Shown: positions 17,849-26,272 of the stretch, in pieces | Layout of the letters: every line of letters begins with the position of its first letter | How positions within the stretch are numbered: the stretch's first letter is position 1 | Source: Acidimicrobiia bacterium | GTDB taxonomy: Bacteria; Actinomycetota; Acidimicrobiia; Spongiisociales; JAHEDJ01 | Reading direction: 5' to 3' | Assembly (NCBI GenBank): GCA_035471805.1 | Contig: DATIPS010000043.1 | Location: 1-64,000 of the forward strand | DNA length: 64,000 nt | Position numbers and translations under genes: made by a program | The notes under the pieces: generated by a model | Database searches by the model: none | The model's input: only the letters and a program-made list of their open reading frames with translations | What the model was told of the DNA's origin: nothing

Positions 17849-18547
17849 ATGACTGCTACGAATGACTCGATCCTGCTGCTGCACCATTCGGAGGGGGTCG
17901 GCCCGGGTTGGCTTGGAGAGGCCATCGAAGCGGCCAGGATCGACACTGTTTCGGTTCGGTTCTTCGCCGGTGATCCTCTTCCGGACTCGATCGACTGGAA
18001 AGCCGTCGTCGTGCTCGGCGGGTCGATGGGCGCCTATGAGGAAGCCGACTATCCGCACTTCGTTGCCGAGAAGGCGTTCCTGGCCGAGGCCGTGGCCGCT
18101 GATGTGCCTCTCCTCGGTATTTGCCTGGGCAGCCAGCTCCTGGCCGACGCGCTGGGCGGCCGGGCGTACAAAGCGCCGAGTCCGGAGGCGGGCTTGATGG
18201 AGATGACGATGACCGACGCCGGGCGAGCGGACCCCGTGTTCGCGAACCTCCCGGACCGGGTTCTGGTGACACACGGCGACACATTCGACCTGCCGCCGGG
18301 CGCGGAGCTGCTGGCCTACACGGACGGCTACCAGCACGCCTACCGGTCGGGTTCGGCTCTGGCGGTCCAGTTCCACCCGGAAGCGGGAGCGGATCTGGTC
18401 GAGTTGGCGGTCGGTCGACCGGGCGGCGGGAACATCGTTGCGGCCGGCGTTGATCCGATAGGACTGGTCGCAGAGTTGCGTGAGAACGAGGATTCGATGA
18501 GGGAACAGGCGCTGCGCTTCTTCGGCGCCTGGCTGGACACCCTCTGA
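17849..18547 (+). CDS. Type 1 glutamine amidotransferase, free-standing
   Basis: This 232-aa protein is a GuaA-like class I amidotransferase domain with no attached synthetase. The nucleophile is Cys92 (LLGICLGSQLLADALGG), and the His-Glu pair is at 176 and 178 (VQFHPEA). VVVLGGSMGAYEEADYPH forms the oxyanion region. Free-standing relatives include glutamine hydrolases acting on unusual gamma-glutamyl compounds and uncharacterised proteins. It stands alone between the divergent purine operon and the palindrome at 18552-18600, so context does not identify a partner. Confidence 0.85.
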   Translation: MTATNDSILLLHHSEGVGPGWLGEAIEAARIDTVSVRFFAGDPLPDSIDWKAVVVLGGSMGAYEEADYPHFVAEKAFLAEAVAADVPLLGICLGSQLLADALGGRAYKAPSPEAGLMEMTMTDAGRADPVFANLPDRVLVTHGDTFDLPPGAELLAYTDGYQHAYRSGSALAVQFHPEAGADLVELAVGRPGGGNIVAAGVDPIGLVAELRENEDSMREQALRFFGAWLDTL

Positions 18548-18551
18548 TTCG

Positions 18552-18600
18552 TTTCTCAGCAATACTGTGACTCTCCGGCAACAACAGTATTGCTGAGAAA
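18552..18600. repeat. Perfect 17-bp inverted repeat, AT-rich
   Basis: TTTCTCAGCAATACTGT at 18552-18568 is exactly mirrored at 18584-18600, with a 15-nt loop. It starts 4 nt after the amidotransferase stop and ends 33 nt before the convergent ABC ATPase stop. Six of the 17 arm bases are G or C, far below the surrounding composition. Neither side has a U-tract, so it is not a standard terminator. It could be a bidirectional terminator, a protein site or a mobile palindrome. Confidence 0.85.
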
Positions 18601-18633
18601 ATATCTGGCGCCCGGGGCGGGTGCTTCTGGCCC

Positions 18634-19443
18634 TCAGTGCTCGGCGTGTCCCGTCCGGTCGAAATGCTGGTGCCGTTCGTCAACGGGGTGATGGGCAGAG
18701 TCGTCGAGTATCGGCACCCCGGCTTCGCTCTCAACTACCTCGATCCCGTAGGCCCGGGCAAGGTGCTGCGAAGTCAGGACCGCGGATGGTTCACCTTCGG
18801 CTACAACCCCTCCGGATAGCAGCAGCACGTGGCCCGCTCTGGCCGCTTCGCCGAGATCGTGTGTGGTGGCGATCACCGTCCGGCCCTTGCGCTGCTCTTC
18901 GAAGATCACCTCCAGGATCACCTCCTTTGAGACGAGGTCGAGTGCGTTCAAAGGCTCGTCCAGGAGGAGAAGTTCTGCTCGTTGCGCAAGCCCCTGCGCA
19001 ACGAAGACGCGTTGCCTCTCTCCTCCGGAGAGTTCGCCGAGGTGACGGCTCGCCAGTCTGGCCACGTCGAGGCGCTCGAGAGCATCATCGACGATGTCCC
19101 TGTCACTGTTGCGAATCAGTCCAAAGGACCCTTTGTCGACGTACCGGCTCATCGTCACCACCTCACGGACGGTCACCGGCAGGCGGTCGTTCACCTTCGT
19201 TGCCTGCAACACGAGCGAGGTCTTCGACCGGGCACCGAGGGGGTCGGTTCCGAGTACCTCCAGTGCCCCGTCGGCCAGCGGGATGAGGCCGGCGATGGCG
19301 TTGAGGAGAGTTGACTTCCCGGACCCGTTGGGCCCGATCACCGCCGTGAACTCGCCGGAAGGAACGGCCAGGTCGGAAGAGCGGAACGCGACACGATCCC
19401 CATGGATGAGAGTCACGCCGCTTCCGCGTACTGCTATCGGCAC
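18634..19443 (-). CDS. Zinc/manganese ABC transporter, ATP-binding protein
   Basis: This 269-aa ATPase has Walker A GPNGSGKST, signature LSGGERQR, Walker B LLLLDEPLNALD and the H-loop ATTHD. It belongs to the ZnuC/MntB group by sequence and by its linkage to a metal-binding lipoprotein, a permease and a Fur-family regulator. I chose the GTG at 19443, which overlaps the regulator's 3' end by 10 nt; the homology begins just after it. It is on the opposite strand from the binding protein and permease but shares the regulator's transcript, so both arms should respond to the same metal. Confidence 0.9.
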   Translation of the reverse strand: MPIAVRGSGVTLIHGDRVAFRSSDLAVPSGEFTAVIGPNGSGKSTLLNAIAGLIPLADGALEVLGTDPLGARSKTSLVLQATKVNDRLPVTVREVVTMSRYVDKGSFGLIRNSDRDIVDDALERLDVARLASRHLGELSGGERQRVFVAQGLAQRAELLLLDEPLNALDLVSKEVILEVIFEEQRKGRTVIATTHDLGEAARAGHVLLLSGGVVAEGEPSAVLTSQHLARAYGIEVVESEAGVPILDDSAHHPVDERHQHFDRTGHAEH

Positions 19444-19880
19444 TGCGGGCACAGCCCCTCCAAATCGATCCTGTGGCCGGTCACCGCGAAGCCGGCGGTC
19501 GCGCCGGCGCCGTCTGAGATGCGCCTTATCGTCGACTCCGTTTCGGAGCTGAAGTCGATGTCCTGTGTCGACCCGCAGTTGCTGCACGTGATGTGGTGGT
19601 GGTGCCCGGTCAGCCACTCGGCCAGTTCATATCTGGCAACGCCTGCACCATCGTGGAACCGCTCGAGCACCCCGCTCGCCGTGAGCACGCTCAAGGTTCG
19701 ATAGAGGGAGGAGAGAGGCACCGCAGATCGAAGAAGTGTGCCGATCTCTTCGGCCGTGTGCGGCCCGTCGACCCGGATGAGCTCCTCGATGACCAGTCGA
19801 CGCGCCCGGGTCGTTCTGACTCCGGCCGATCTGAGCCTTTCCTCGGCCAGGTCCACCGTCGGTTGGCGTTGCGTGCTCAT
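19434..19880 (-). CDS. zur: Fur-family metal-dependent regulator, probably Zur
   Basis: This 148-aa protein has an N-terminal winged helix (LRSAGVRTTRARRLVIEEL ... SSLYRTLSVLTASGVLERF) and a C-terminal metal domain. The latter has the HHHHITCSNCG segment and a final CPQC, giving the paired CxxC structural zinc site. Linkage to a Zn/Mn transporter favours Zur, though a Mur or Fur role is possible. The ATG at 19880 has TACCAT 7 nt upstream. It is co-transcribed with the ABC ATPase and diverges from the binding-protein gene across 26 nt containing a palindromic operator candidate, implying self-regulation. Confidence 0.9.
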   Translation of the reverse strand: MSTQRQPTVDLAEERLRSAGVRTTRARRLVIEELIRVDGPHTAEEIGTLLRSAVPLSSLYRTLSVLTASGVLERFHDGAGVARYELAEWLTGHHHHITCSNCGSTQDIDFSSETESTIRRISDGAGATAGFAVTGHRIDLEGLCPQCR

Positions 19881-19887
19881 GGTGGTG

Positions 19888-19897
19888 ATGGTACCGT
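19888..19897. promoter_or_regulatory. Overlapping divergent -10 hexamers, zur and binding protein
   Basis: TACCAT (minus, 19893-19888) and TACCGT (plus, 19892-19897) share two base pairs. The first is 7 nt before the zur ATG, the second 9 nt before the binding-protein ATG at 19907. A protein bound here could block both directions. Confidence 0.4.
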
Positions 19898-19926
19898 AGA
19901 ATGATTATGAGAACAACTCTCATTCT
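19898..19926. promoter_or_regulatory. Candidate Zur operator
   Basis: Two interleaved palindromes occur: AGAATGA (19898-19904) with TCATTCT (19920-19926), and ATGAGA (19907-19912) with TCTCAT (19918-19923). The AT-rich, ATGA-containing dyad resembles Fur/Zur boxes in general form. It covers the presumed transcription start and first codons of the metal-binding lipoprotein gene. Confidence 0.45.
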
Positions 19927-20806
19927 CATGTTGCTCGGGCCGGTGATGATGGTGTCTTCCGGCTGTTCGGCGAGTGACGAAGGAGGTTCCCTTCCGGCCG
20001 TCGTGGTGACGACTTCAATTCTGGGAGACGTTGTCACCAATGTCGTAAACGGCGGCGCAGAGGTCCAGGTGATAATGCCGATCGGAGCCGATCCCCACGA
20101 CTTCGAACCCTCGGCACGGCAAGTGGCCGCCATCAGGTCCGCCGACTTGATAGTCGCCAACGGCCTCGACCTCGAAGAGGGCCTCTCAGAGGTTCTCTCT
20201 GCTGCGGTGGAAGACGGCGCCGACCTGCTCGAGATCGGTCCTGATGTCGATCCGCTTCCTCTCGAGGGTTCCGGCGCTTTCGATCCCCATGTCTGGCTCG
20301 ACCCGATCCGGATGGTGAACGCGGTCGACTTGCTCGTGAAAGCCCTGGAAGATCTGAACGGTTCGATCGACTGGGCGGGTCGGGCCGCGCCCTACCGCCA
20401 GGAGTTGCTCGAAACCGACTCATCGATACGCGATAGCCTGGCCTTCATCCCAGGCGATTCGCGAGTCTTGTTCACAGGTCACCAGGCGTTCGGCTACTTC
20501 GCCGACCGGTACGACTTCGAAGTCACTGCGACGATTCTCCCCGGGGCGACCACGATGATCGAACCGAGCGCGGCGAGCTTCGCCGAGGTCGTCGAGGCGC
20601 TCGAGGAGTCGTCGGCTCCCGCCGTGTTCACAGACCGGGGGGAGAGCCAGGCGCTGGCGGAACAGTTGATCGAGGAGGTGAGCCGGGAGGTCGTGCTGGT
20701 GCAGCTGTACACGGGCTCGCTGGGTGGGCCGGGATCGGGTGCCGAGACATACATCGACATGATGAACTGGAATGCCGAGGCGATCGCGGAAGTGTTCTCG
20801 CCGTGA
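19907..20806 (+). CDS. Zinc/manganese ABC transporter, substrate-binding lipoprotein (ZnuA-like)
   Basis: This 299-aa cluster A-I binding protein starts with a lipoprotein signal (MRTTLILMLLGPVMMVSSGC, Cys at residue 20). Metal ligands are visible: the His of GADPHDFEPS, the His of DPHVWLDP, the His of TGHQAFGYF and the Asp of FTDRGES. It lacks the His-rich loop of many ZnuA proteins, so Mn cannot be excluded. ATG 19907 is preferred over 19901 because the -10 hexamer at 19892-19897 leaves only 3 nt before the latter. Its stop overlaps the permease GTG (GTGA). Confidence 0.9.
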   Translation: MRTTLILMLLGPVMMVSSGCSASDEGGSLPAVVVTTSILGDVVTNVVNGGAEVQVIMPIGADPHDFEPSARQVAAIRSADLIVANGLDLEEGLSEVLSAAVEDGADLLEIGPDVDPLPLEGSGAFDPHVWLDPIRMVNAVDLLVKALEDLNGSIDWAGRAAPYRQELLETDSSIRDSLAFIPGDSRVLFTGHQAFGYFADRYDFEVTATILPGATTMIEPSAASFAEVVEALEESSAPAVFTDRGESQALAEQLIEEVSREVVLVQLYTGSLGGPGSGAETYIDMMNWNAEAIAEVFSP

Positions 20807-21627
20807 GCTGGCTGACAGAACCATTCTCGAACGACTTCATGATGCAGGCGCTGCTGGCCGGTGTTCTCGCCGTCGTCACCACCTCGCTCATCGGCACCTG
20901 GGTGGTCCTGCGCGGCTTGAGTTTCATGGGCGACGCGATGGCTCACGGTGTGCTGCCCGGCATCGCCCTGGCGTTCGTGTGGGGTTTCGACCTCACCATC
21001 GGTGCGGTCCTGAGCGCGTTGATCATGATTGCCGGCATCGAGTACGTGCACCGGCGTGCCCGGCTCAGCGAAGACACGGCCATCGGGCTCTTGTTCGTGG
21101 GGATGCTCGCTCTCGGCGTGATCATCATGTCGAGAGCCCAGTCATTTGCCGGCAGCCTGACGGGATTCCTGTTCGGGAACATCCTCGCCGTCGGTCGATC
21201 GGACCTGCTGATTCAGGCAGTCGCCGCGGGTGTGACTGCGCTGGCGGTTGCCGTCTTCTATCGCCCCTTCCTGGTCCTGTCCTTCAACGAGGACAAGGCG
21301 GAAGTTCTCGGCCTGCGGCCGCGCCTGGCGCACTCCGTGATGCTGGCGTTGCTGACTCTCGCCATAGTCACGTCTTTTCGCGTGGTGGGCAATCTGCTCG
21401 TTTTCGGACTGCTGGTCGCACCTGCCGCATCGGCCTCACTGATCGTACGGCGCGTCCCGACGATGATGATCACCGCGGTGGCTATTGGTGTGGCAACCGT
21501 GGCGGGAGGTTTGCTGCTGACCTGGCACGCCGATACTGCCGCCGGGGCCAGCATCGCAGGTGCGTCCGTTGCCGTGTTCTTCCTCGTCCTGATTACCCGC
21601 CAGGTCGTCGAAGCGGTTCGCCGTTGA
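20803..21627 (+). CDS. Zinc/manganese ABC transporter permease (ZnuB-like)
   Basis: This 274-aa protein has about eight hydrophobic segments and matches the ABC-3 (ZnuB/MntC) permease family. Recognisable blocks are GTWVVLRGLSFMGDAMAHGVLPGIALAF near the N-terminus and VVGNLLVFGLLVAPAASA in the second half. The GTG start lies inside the binding-protein stop (GTGA). The pair runs divergently from zur and the ATPase. The LCP-family gene follows after 67 nt and is probably separately expressed. Confidence 0.91.
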   Translation: MSWLTEPFSNDFMMQALLAGVLAVVTTSLIGTWVVLRGLSFMGDAMAHGVLPGIALAFVWGFDLTIGAVLSALIMIAGIEYVHRRARLSEDTAIGLLFVGMLALGVIIMSRAQSFAGSLTGFLFGNILAVGRSDLLIQAVAAGVTALAVAVFYRPFLVLSFNEDKAEVLGLRPRLAHSVMLALLTLAIVTSFRVVGNLLVFGLLVAPAASASLIVRRVPTMMITAVAIGVATVAGGLLLTWHADTAAGASIAGASVAVFFLVLITRQVVEAVRR

Positions 21628-21694
21628 TCATCGGTCGATGTGCCGCACTTCTCCTGTGCGTCTACCATCTAGCACTCCCGCTTCGAAGTTCCGC

Positions 21695-22813
21695 ATGACC
21701 CCATCGCGAACAACCCGCATCCTGCTTTCCGTCGCCTCCGGCCTCTTGTTCGTCGTGGTCGTTGCCGGCCTCCGCGTCGGAATGGCCTACTGGTCGATCG
21801 ATCGAGACGAGTTCGATCCCGATGCCGCCCGGGACCGTATCGATGCTGCCGGGGCGGATGTTTCCCGGGGCGGCGAATCAGATGCGGACGGTACCGGGTC
21901 GGATTCCGATCCCCCCTTCCTTGCCGACCTGGATTTCGAAATCGCAGACGACGGCCTGTCTCCGGAGAAGCCCGATGCCGGGGAGACCGTCGTGCTGCCC
22001 GACATGAGCAGCCCTCCGCTGCCGGACGGGATGTTCACCGCCTATACGCTGATCGGTGCCGACCTCAGCGGCTACCTGGCCGACACCATCATCCTGGTAC
22101 TGCTGCCGTCCGACGGTTCTGTGCCCATCCTTGCCAGCCTCCCGAGAGATCTGTACCTGCCCACCCCCTGTGGTGGTTCGTACTCACGAATCAACTCGAC
22201 GCTCGGTGGGTGCAAAGGCGTTGCCTCGGGACCCGAACTCCTCTCGCTGACCATCGAGGATTTCACCGGCATCTCCGTCGACCACTTCGCGATGGTCGGA
22301 TTCTCCGGTTTCACCCAGATAATCGATGTGCTCGGCGGCGTTCAGGTCTGCGTCGACTATCCGACCAGGGACATCAAGGCCGGGTTGGACATAGAGGCCG
22401 GCTGCACACAGGCCGACGGAGCTACGACTCTCGCCTGGGTCCGGTCGCGACAACCGGAGCAGTTGGTCGACGGTGAATGGGGTCGGGTCACCGGAGCCAG
22501 TGACTTCTCACGGCAGAGCCATCAGCACGATGTTCTCATGCAGTTGTTCTCGAGGATGACCTCGTTCGGGTCCTTGACCTCTCTCGGTGAGGTTGCCCAG
22601 CAGGTCGCCAGTTCGACCCGGCTCGACAGTGCCTTTTCCATCGGCGATGCCGTGTCTCTGGCCTGGTCATATCGGAATGTAGATTCGTCCAGCCTCAAGA
22701 TCGTCCGGCTCTCCTACGAGGACTACCGCACCGCAGACGGAGCCCAGGTGCTGCTCCCGTCGATCAAGTTCGCCGAAGCTCTGGCCAAGGTGTATCCGGC
22801 CGTCTCCGGCTGA
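21695..22813 (+). CDS. LytR-CpsA-Psr (LCP) family protein
   Basis: This 372-aa protein has one N-terminal membrane helix (about residues 10-30), an acidic linker, and an extracytoplasmic LCP domain. Domain signatures are DTIILVLLPSDGSVPILASLPRDLYLP, YSRINSTL, a hydrophobic VDHFAMVGFSGFTQIIDVLGG block and ATTLAWVRSR with the conserved Arg residues. LCP enzymes transfer glycopolymers from undecaprenyl carriers to peptidoglycan. The start at 21695 places the helix correctly. A TACCAT hexamer at 21663-21668 would give a leader of about 20 nt, without an obvious ribosome site. Confidence 0.9.
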   Translation: MTPSRTTRILLSVASGLLFVVVVAGLRVGMAYWSIDRDEFDPDAARDRIDAAGADVSRGGESDADGTGSDSDPPFLADLDFEIADDGLSPEKPDAGETVVLPDMSSPPLPDGMFTAYTLIGADLSGYLADTIILVLLPSDGSVPILASLPRDLYLPTPCGGSYSRINSTLGGCKGVASGPELLSLTIEDFTGISVDHFAMVGFSGFTQIIDVLGGVQVCVDYPTRDIKAGLDIEAGCTQADGATTLAWVRSRQPEQLVDGEWGRVTGASDFSRQSHQHDVLMQLFSRMTSFGSLTSLGEVAQQVASSTRLDSAFSIGDAVSLAWSYRNVDSSSLKIVRLSYEDYRTADGAQVLLPSIKFAEALAKVYPAVSG

Positions 22814-22815
22814 CG

Positions 22816-23475
22816 TCAGAAACCCGCCTGCTGTCCCTCCCAGGGGGCCGGGGCGCCGGATTCGAACTCTGCAACCGAAGGTCCGGCCAGGGACCGGAGG
22901 AACCGCCGGCCGAGCGTGTAGGAAAAGATCAGGAGAGCCAGCAAGGCGGGCCACCCTGCGACGGTCCGGAAGGCGACCGCCCATCCGGTGGCGTCGATCG
23001 TCAGCCACTGACCTGTTGTCTTCAGCGCGAAGAAGGCCAGCCAGATCCAGGAGACCCTGGTGTATGCCGGCCGCACCTGCGGATGCCAGTACCAGCCGAT
23101 CGGCCAGTCCCGGGCGAGCCAGCTGGTCCACGCTACGAAGGGCCGCCGGATCGTGATGCTGATGAGTATCGCCAACGTCGTCGCAGCTCCGCCGGCGATG
23201 GTCGGGATGAAGAACCCATCAGGACCCCACCACGCTGCCGCCGTTGCCGCGATGACGACCCCCGCAAGCCCGGCGAGGGCAAACTTCAGAGACCGGCCCA
23301 TCGCCAGTCGTCCCGCAACGATCATCAGGGCAGAGAGGACGGCCAGAGCCGCCGCCCAAGACGTTCCGATCGTGGCGTTGCCGATACCGAATACCAGCGG
23401 CGGAACGATTCCGTCGACAATCGAGGCGCGACCCAGTACGACCGTACGCATTTCGGCGAGAATCTCTGAAGCCAT
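22816..23475 (-). CDS. DUF3159 family membrane protein
   Basis: This 219-aa protein has about six hydrophobic segments and the conserved polar pieces of DUF3159: the C-terminal half has RRPFVAWTSWLARDWPIGWYWHP followed by RPAYTRVSWIWLAFF. The family is typical of Actinomycetota and has no assigned function; relatives are often described as intracellular-septation-like membrane proteins. The start at 23475 is supported by TACCCT 6 nt upstream. It converges on the LCP gene (2-nt gap) and diverges from the ROK kinase gene. Confidence 0.85.
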   Translation of the reverse strand: MASEILAEMRTVVLGRASIVDGIVPPLVFGIGNATIGTSWAAALAVLSALMIVAGRLAMGRSLKFALAGLAGVVIAATAAAWWGPDGFFIPTIAGGAATTLAILISITIRRPFVAWTSWLARDWPIGWYWHPQVRPAYTRVSWIWLAFFALKTTGQWLTIDATGWAVAFRTVAGWPALLALLIFSYTLGRRFLRSLAGPSVAEFESGAPAPWEGQQAGF

Positions 23476-23481
23476 GTTCTG

Positions 23482-23514
23482 AGGGTAGGTGACCCCGGCC
23501 CATATCAGTAGAGT
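23482..23514. promoter_or_regulatory. Divergent leaderless-type -10 hexamers, DUF3159 and ROK genes
   Basis: TACCCT (minus, 23487-23482) lies 6 nt before the DUF3159 ATG. TAGAGT (plus, 23509-23514) lies 7 nt before the ROK ATG at 23522. There is no room for ribosome sites on either side. Confidence 0.4.
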
Positions 23515-23521
23515 CCGCCGC

Positions 23522-24415
23522 ATGCGCATCGGAGTTGATCTCGGCGGGACGAAGATCGAGGCGGCTGCTCTCGACGATTCCGGACGGGTGGTAGCCCGAT
23601 ACCGGCTGCCGACACCGGCGCCCGACTACCGGCAGATAGTCGGCACGATCGCCGAACTCGTGGAGCGGCTCGAGAGCGAACTCGGGGGAGCGGAGAGCGT
23701 CGGTATCGGTCACCCCGGGTCCATTTCACCAGCCTCCGGCTTGATAAAGAACTCCAACTCGACGGTGCTGCTCGGACGAGCACTCGATCAGGACCTGGAA
23801 GCGGCTCTGGGGCGCCCGGTTCGCCTTGCGAACGACGCAAACTGCTTCGCTCTCTCCGAAGCAGTGGATGGTGCGGCCGCAGGAAGCTCTCCCGTTTTCG
23901 GAACGATTCTCGGGACGGGCGTCGGCGGCGGGGTGGTGATAGACGGGCGTCTGGTGGGCGGCCCAAATGCCATCGCCGGCGAGTGGGGTCACAACCCGCT
24001 TCCGCCCAATGCCGCAGGTCCCGTGGCGCGGCTGAAGTGTTACTGCGGCAAGACGGGGTGCATCGAGAAGTACCTCTCTGGTCCGGGTTTGGCCGCCGAT
24101 CATGCCCGGGCGACGGGCGAGCGCGTCGATCCCCCCGAGATCGTCCGTGCTGCTCTGCGGGGCGAGGCGGAGGCGGCCGCTTCGCTGGATCGTTACATCG
24201 AGAGACTCGCCGCCGGACTGGCGGTCGTCATCAATATCCTCGACCCGGAGGTGATCGTTCTCGGCGGAGGCCTCTCGAACGTCGATGCACTCTACGACGA
24301 GGTGCCGGAAAGGTGGGGTGACTACGTGTTCAGCGACCGGGTCGACACGCGAATCGTCAAGAACCTCCACGGCGACTCGAGCGGCGTCCGCGGTGCCGCC
24401 TGGCTCTGGCACTGA
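23522..24415 (+). CDS. ROK family sugar kinase
   Basis: This 297-aa protein has the ROK ATP-binding start GVDLGGTKIEAAALD, the sugar-binding ANDANCFALSEA, the phosphate loop GTILGTGVGGGVV and the structural zinc site (GEWGHNPLP with CYCGKTGCIEKYLSGPGL). The CxCGxxGCxE form is typical of glucokinases, fructokinases and N-acetylhexosamine kinases of the family, and the sugar is not decided by sequence. No repressor-type helix-turn-helix domain is present, so it is an enzyme rather than a NagC-like regulator. Confidence 0.92.
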   Translation: MRIGVDLGGTKIEAAALDDSGRVVARYRLPTPAPDYRQIVGTIAELVERLESELGGAESVGIGHPGSISPASGLIKNSNSTVLLGRALDQDLEAALGRPVRLANDANCFALSEAVDGAAAGSSPVFGTILGTGVGGGVVIDGRLVGGPNAIAGEWGHNPLPPNAAGPVARLKCYCGKTGCIEKYLSGPGLAADHARATGERVDPPEIVRAALRGEAEAAASLDRYIERLAAGLAVVINILDPEVIVLGGGLSNVDALYDEVPERWGDYVFSDRVDTRIVKNLHGDSSGVRGAAWLWH

Positions 24416-24416
24416 A

Positions 24417-24474
24417 GAGGTTCTGGGTTTCGGGTTCGAGTGGTCATGCTCGGACCGGAACCCAGGACCCCCTA
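24417..24474. repeat. Intergenic GGTTCTGGGTTT / GGAACCCAGGACC imperfect hairpin
   Basis: Right after the ROK stop, GGTTCTGGGTTTCGG (24419-24433) can pair imperfectly with CCGGAACCCAGGACC (24455-24469). The 15-mer at 24417-24431 recurs exactly at 41851-41865, another intergenic position, and a related CCGGAACCC stretch is at 42340-42368. It may act as a terminator between convergent genes or belong to a small intergenic repeat family. Confidence 0.4.
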
Positions 24475-24735
24475 CTTCTCCCGCCCGGCCATGATGTAGA
24501 AGATCAGCCCTATGAGGGGAGCGAATGCCACGACGAGGATCCACAGGACCTTCGTGCCGGTTGACTTTCCCTGAGACCCGACGATATCGACGACGGCCCA
24601 GATGATCACGATGAGGTGGATCAGGCCGAAGAAGCCACTGTAGGTATTGGGCCGCAGCGCCTTCGGGAAGGGACTGCACGCCGCCAGAGTCATCGAGGCC
24701 GCCGCCAGGCTGAGCGCATACTTGTATGTCTTCAC
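24472..24735 (-). CDS. PLDc_N domain small membrane protein
   Basis: This 87-aa protein has a hydrophobic N-terminus containing LAAC (possible lipobox), then a two-helix module: GFFGLIHLIVIIWAVVDIVGS and KVLWILVVAFAPLIGLIFYIM. The order hydrophobic-WAVVDI-polar-KVLWILVVAFAPLIGLIFY is the pattern of the phospholipase D-nuclease N-terminal domain, found alone in many actinobacterial proteins of unknown function. Whether the first segment is a cleaved lipoprotein signal or a third helix is unclear. A TAGCCT hexamer lies 15 nt before the ATG. Confidence 0.75.
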   Translation of the reverse strand: MKTYKYALSLAAASMTLAACSPFPKALRPNTYSGFFGLIHLIVIIWAVVDIVGSQGKSTGTKVLWILVVAFAPLIGLIFYIMAGREK

Positions 24736-24753
24736 CCGTCCGAGGCTAGCGAA

Positions 24754-26079
24754 TTACGACGAACTGCGTCCGACCCGCTGGGCGGTCGGCTCGAGATCCT
24801 CCAACCGTTCAAATACGACTCCCGCGTTGCGCAGGAAACGCTCGGGAGAGAAACACCCGGCGAGGACTTCGGAGGTGAGGTTCACTTCCTCGTCGGCGGC
24901 CAGGAGTTCCTGAAGTTCGGCGCTCTCCTCCCAGCAGCGCATGGCGTTGCGCTGGACTATCCGGTAGGCCTCATCGCGGGTCTTGCCCGCTTCGATGAGG
25001 CTCAGCAACACGGCCTGGCTGTAGACCAGGCCGTGCGTGGCGGCCAGGTTCGCCCTCATGCGGTCGGCCTCGACCACCAGACCGTCGATCAGATCGTTGA
25101 ACTTGACCAGCATGTAGTCGAGGGCGAGGCAAGCGTCCGGAAGCACGACCCGCTCCGCGGATGAGTGGCTGATGTCGCGTTCGTGCCAGAGAGCAACGTT
25201 CTCGAGACCGACCTGTGCGTAGCCGCGCAGCAGCCTCGCCATGCCCGTCATCCGCTCGGACAGAATCGGGTTTCGTTTGTGCGGCATCGCCGAAGACCCC
25301 TTCTGTCCCTTCCCGAAGGATTCGCGTGCCTCACCGACCTCGCTGCGCTGCAGGTGTCTGATTTCGGTAGCGAAGCGCTCGATCGATGCCCCGGTCAGAG
25401 CGATTGCCTGAAGGAACTCGGCGTGACGGTCGCGCGGCGTGACCTGTGACGAGGCCGGCTCCGGGAGCAACCCCAGACGGTCACAGACGTACTTCTCGAC
25501 GCTGGGCGGCGTGTGCGCGTAGGTGCCGACCGCTCCGCTCATCTTGCCGACGGCGACGGCTTCCCTGGCGCGGCGCATTCTGGTCAGATCTCTATCGACC
25601 TCGAATGCCCAGGTGGCCAGTTTCAAGCCGAACGTGGTCGGCTCGGCCCAGATTCCGTGAGTTCGCCCGAGCATCAGAGTGTCGCGATGCGCGAGGGCCT
25701 TTCGCTTGATCGTCTCGAACAGGGCGTGGATGCGGCCGATCAGCAGATCCGCCGCGGAGGCCATCCGGGCGCCTCCGGCGGTGTCGAGAACGTCGGAGGA
25801 CGTGAGTCCGTAATGCACCCATTCACCGCCGCTTCCGGCCGATTCCGCAAGGAGGTCGACGAAAGCTGCCATGTCGTGATTGGTTGTCTTCTCGCGTTCG
25901 TCGACGTCGACCGCACGGACCGGTGGTGCGGCTCGAACGGCCTGGGCGGCGCCTGCGGGGGCCACTCCGAGGTCGGCCCAGGCCTCGACGACCAGGGCCT
26001 CGACCTCCTGCCAGATCTCGAACTTGCGGTCCTCCGACCAGATGGCGGACATCTCCGGGAGCGAGTAGCGCGGAATCAT
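24754..26079 (-). CDS. purB: Adenylosuccinate lyase
   Basis: PurB cleaves SAICAR and adenylosuccinate to release fumarate. The 441-aa length fits. The fumarase/aspartase signature reads KGQKGSSAMPHKRNP, and the N-terminal MIPRYSLPEMSAIWSEDRKFEIWQEVE is typical of bacterial PurB. The TSSDVLDTA and MLGRTHGIWAEPTTFG blocks carry the catalytic His. The ATG at 26079 starts the homology; upstream sequence is only a weak fit to a leaderless -10 (GATCAT, 6 nt). It is separated from both other purine clusters but on the same strand. Confidence 0.95.
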   Translation of the reverse strand: MIPRYSLPEMSAIWSEDRKFEIWQEVEALVVEAWADLGVAPAGAAQAVRAAPPVRAVDVDEREKTTNHDMAAFVDLLAESAGSGGEWVHYGLTSSDVLDTAGGARMASAADLLIGRIHALFETIKRKALAHRDTLMLGRTHGIWAEPTTFGLKLATWAFEVDRDLTRMRRAREAVAVGKMSGAVGTYAHTPPSVEKYVCDRLGLLPEPASSQVTPRDRHAEFLQAIALTGASIERFATEIRHLQRSEVGEARESFGKGQKGSSAMPHKRNPILSERMTGMARLLRGYAQVGLENVALWHERDISHSSAERVVLPDACLALDYMLVKFNDLIDGLVVEADRMRANLAATHGLVYSQAVLLSLIEAGKTRDEAYRIVQRNAMRCWEESAELQELLAADEEVNLTSEVLAGCFSPERFLRNAGVVFERLEDLEPTAQRVGRSSS

Positions 26080-26272
26080 GAGGCCATGATCGCACACCGG
26101 GCCGATCCTCCGCCCTCTCAACTCCGATGCGTGGCCGCCTTCCCGATCGGCCTCGCACCGGCCCTTACGGAACGGGTCGCGCGCGAGCAGTCGCTGCACA
26201 ACGCTCGAAGCACCGGCTGCCCGACGGGAATCAGTTAAGGTTGCCCGAACGTTGCGTTAGCGAAGGATCCAC

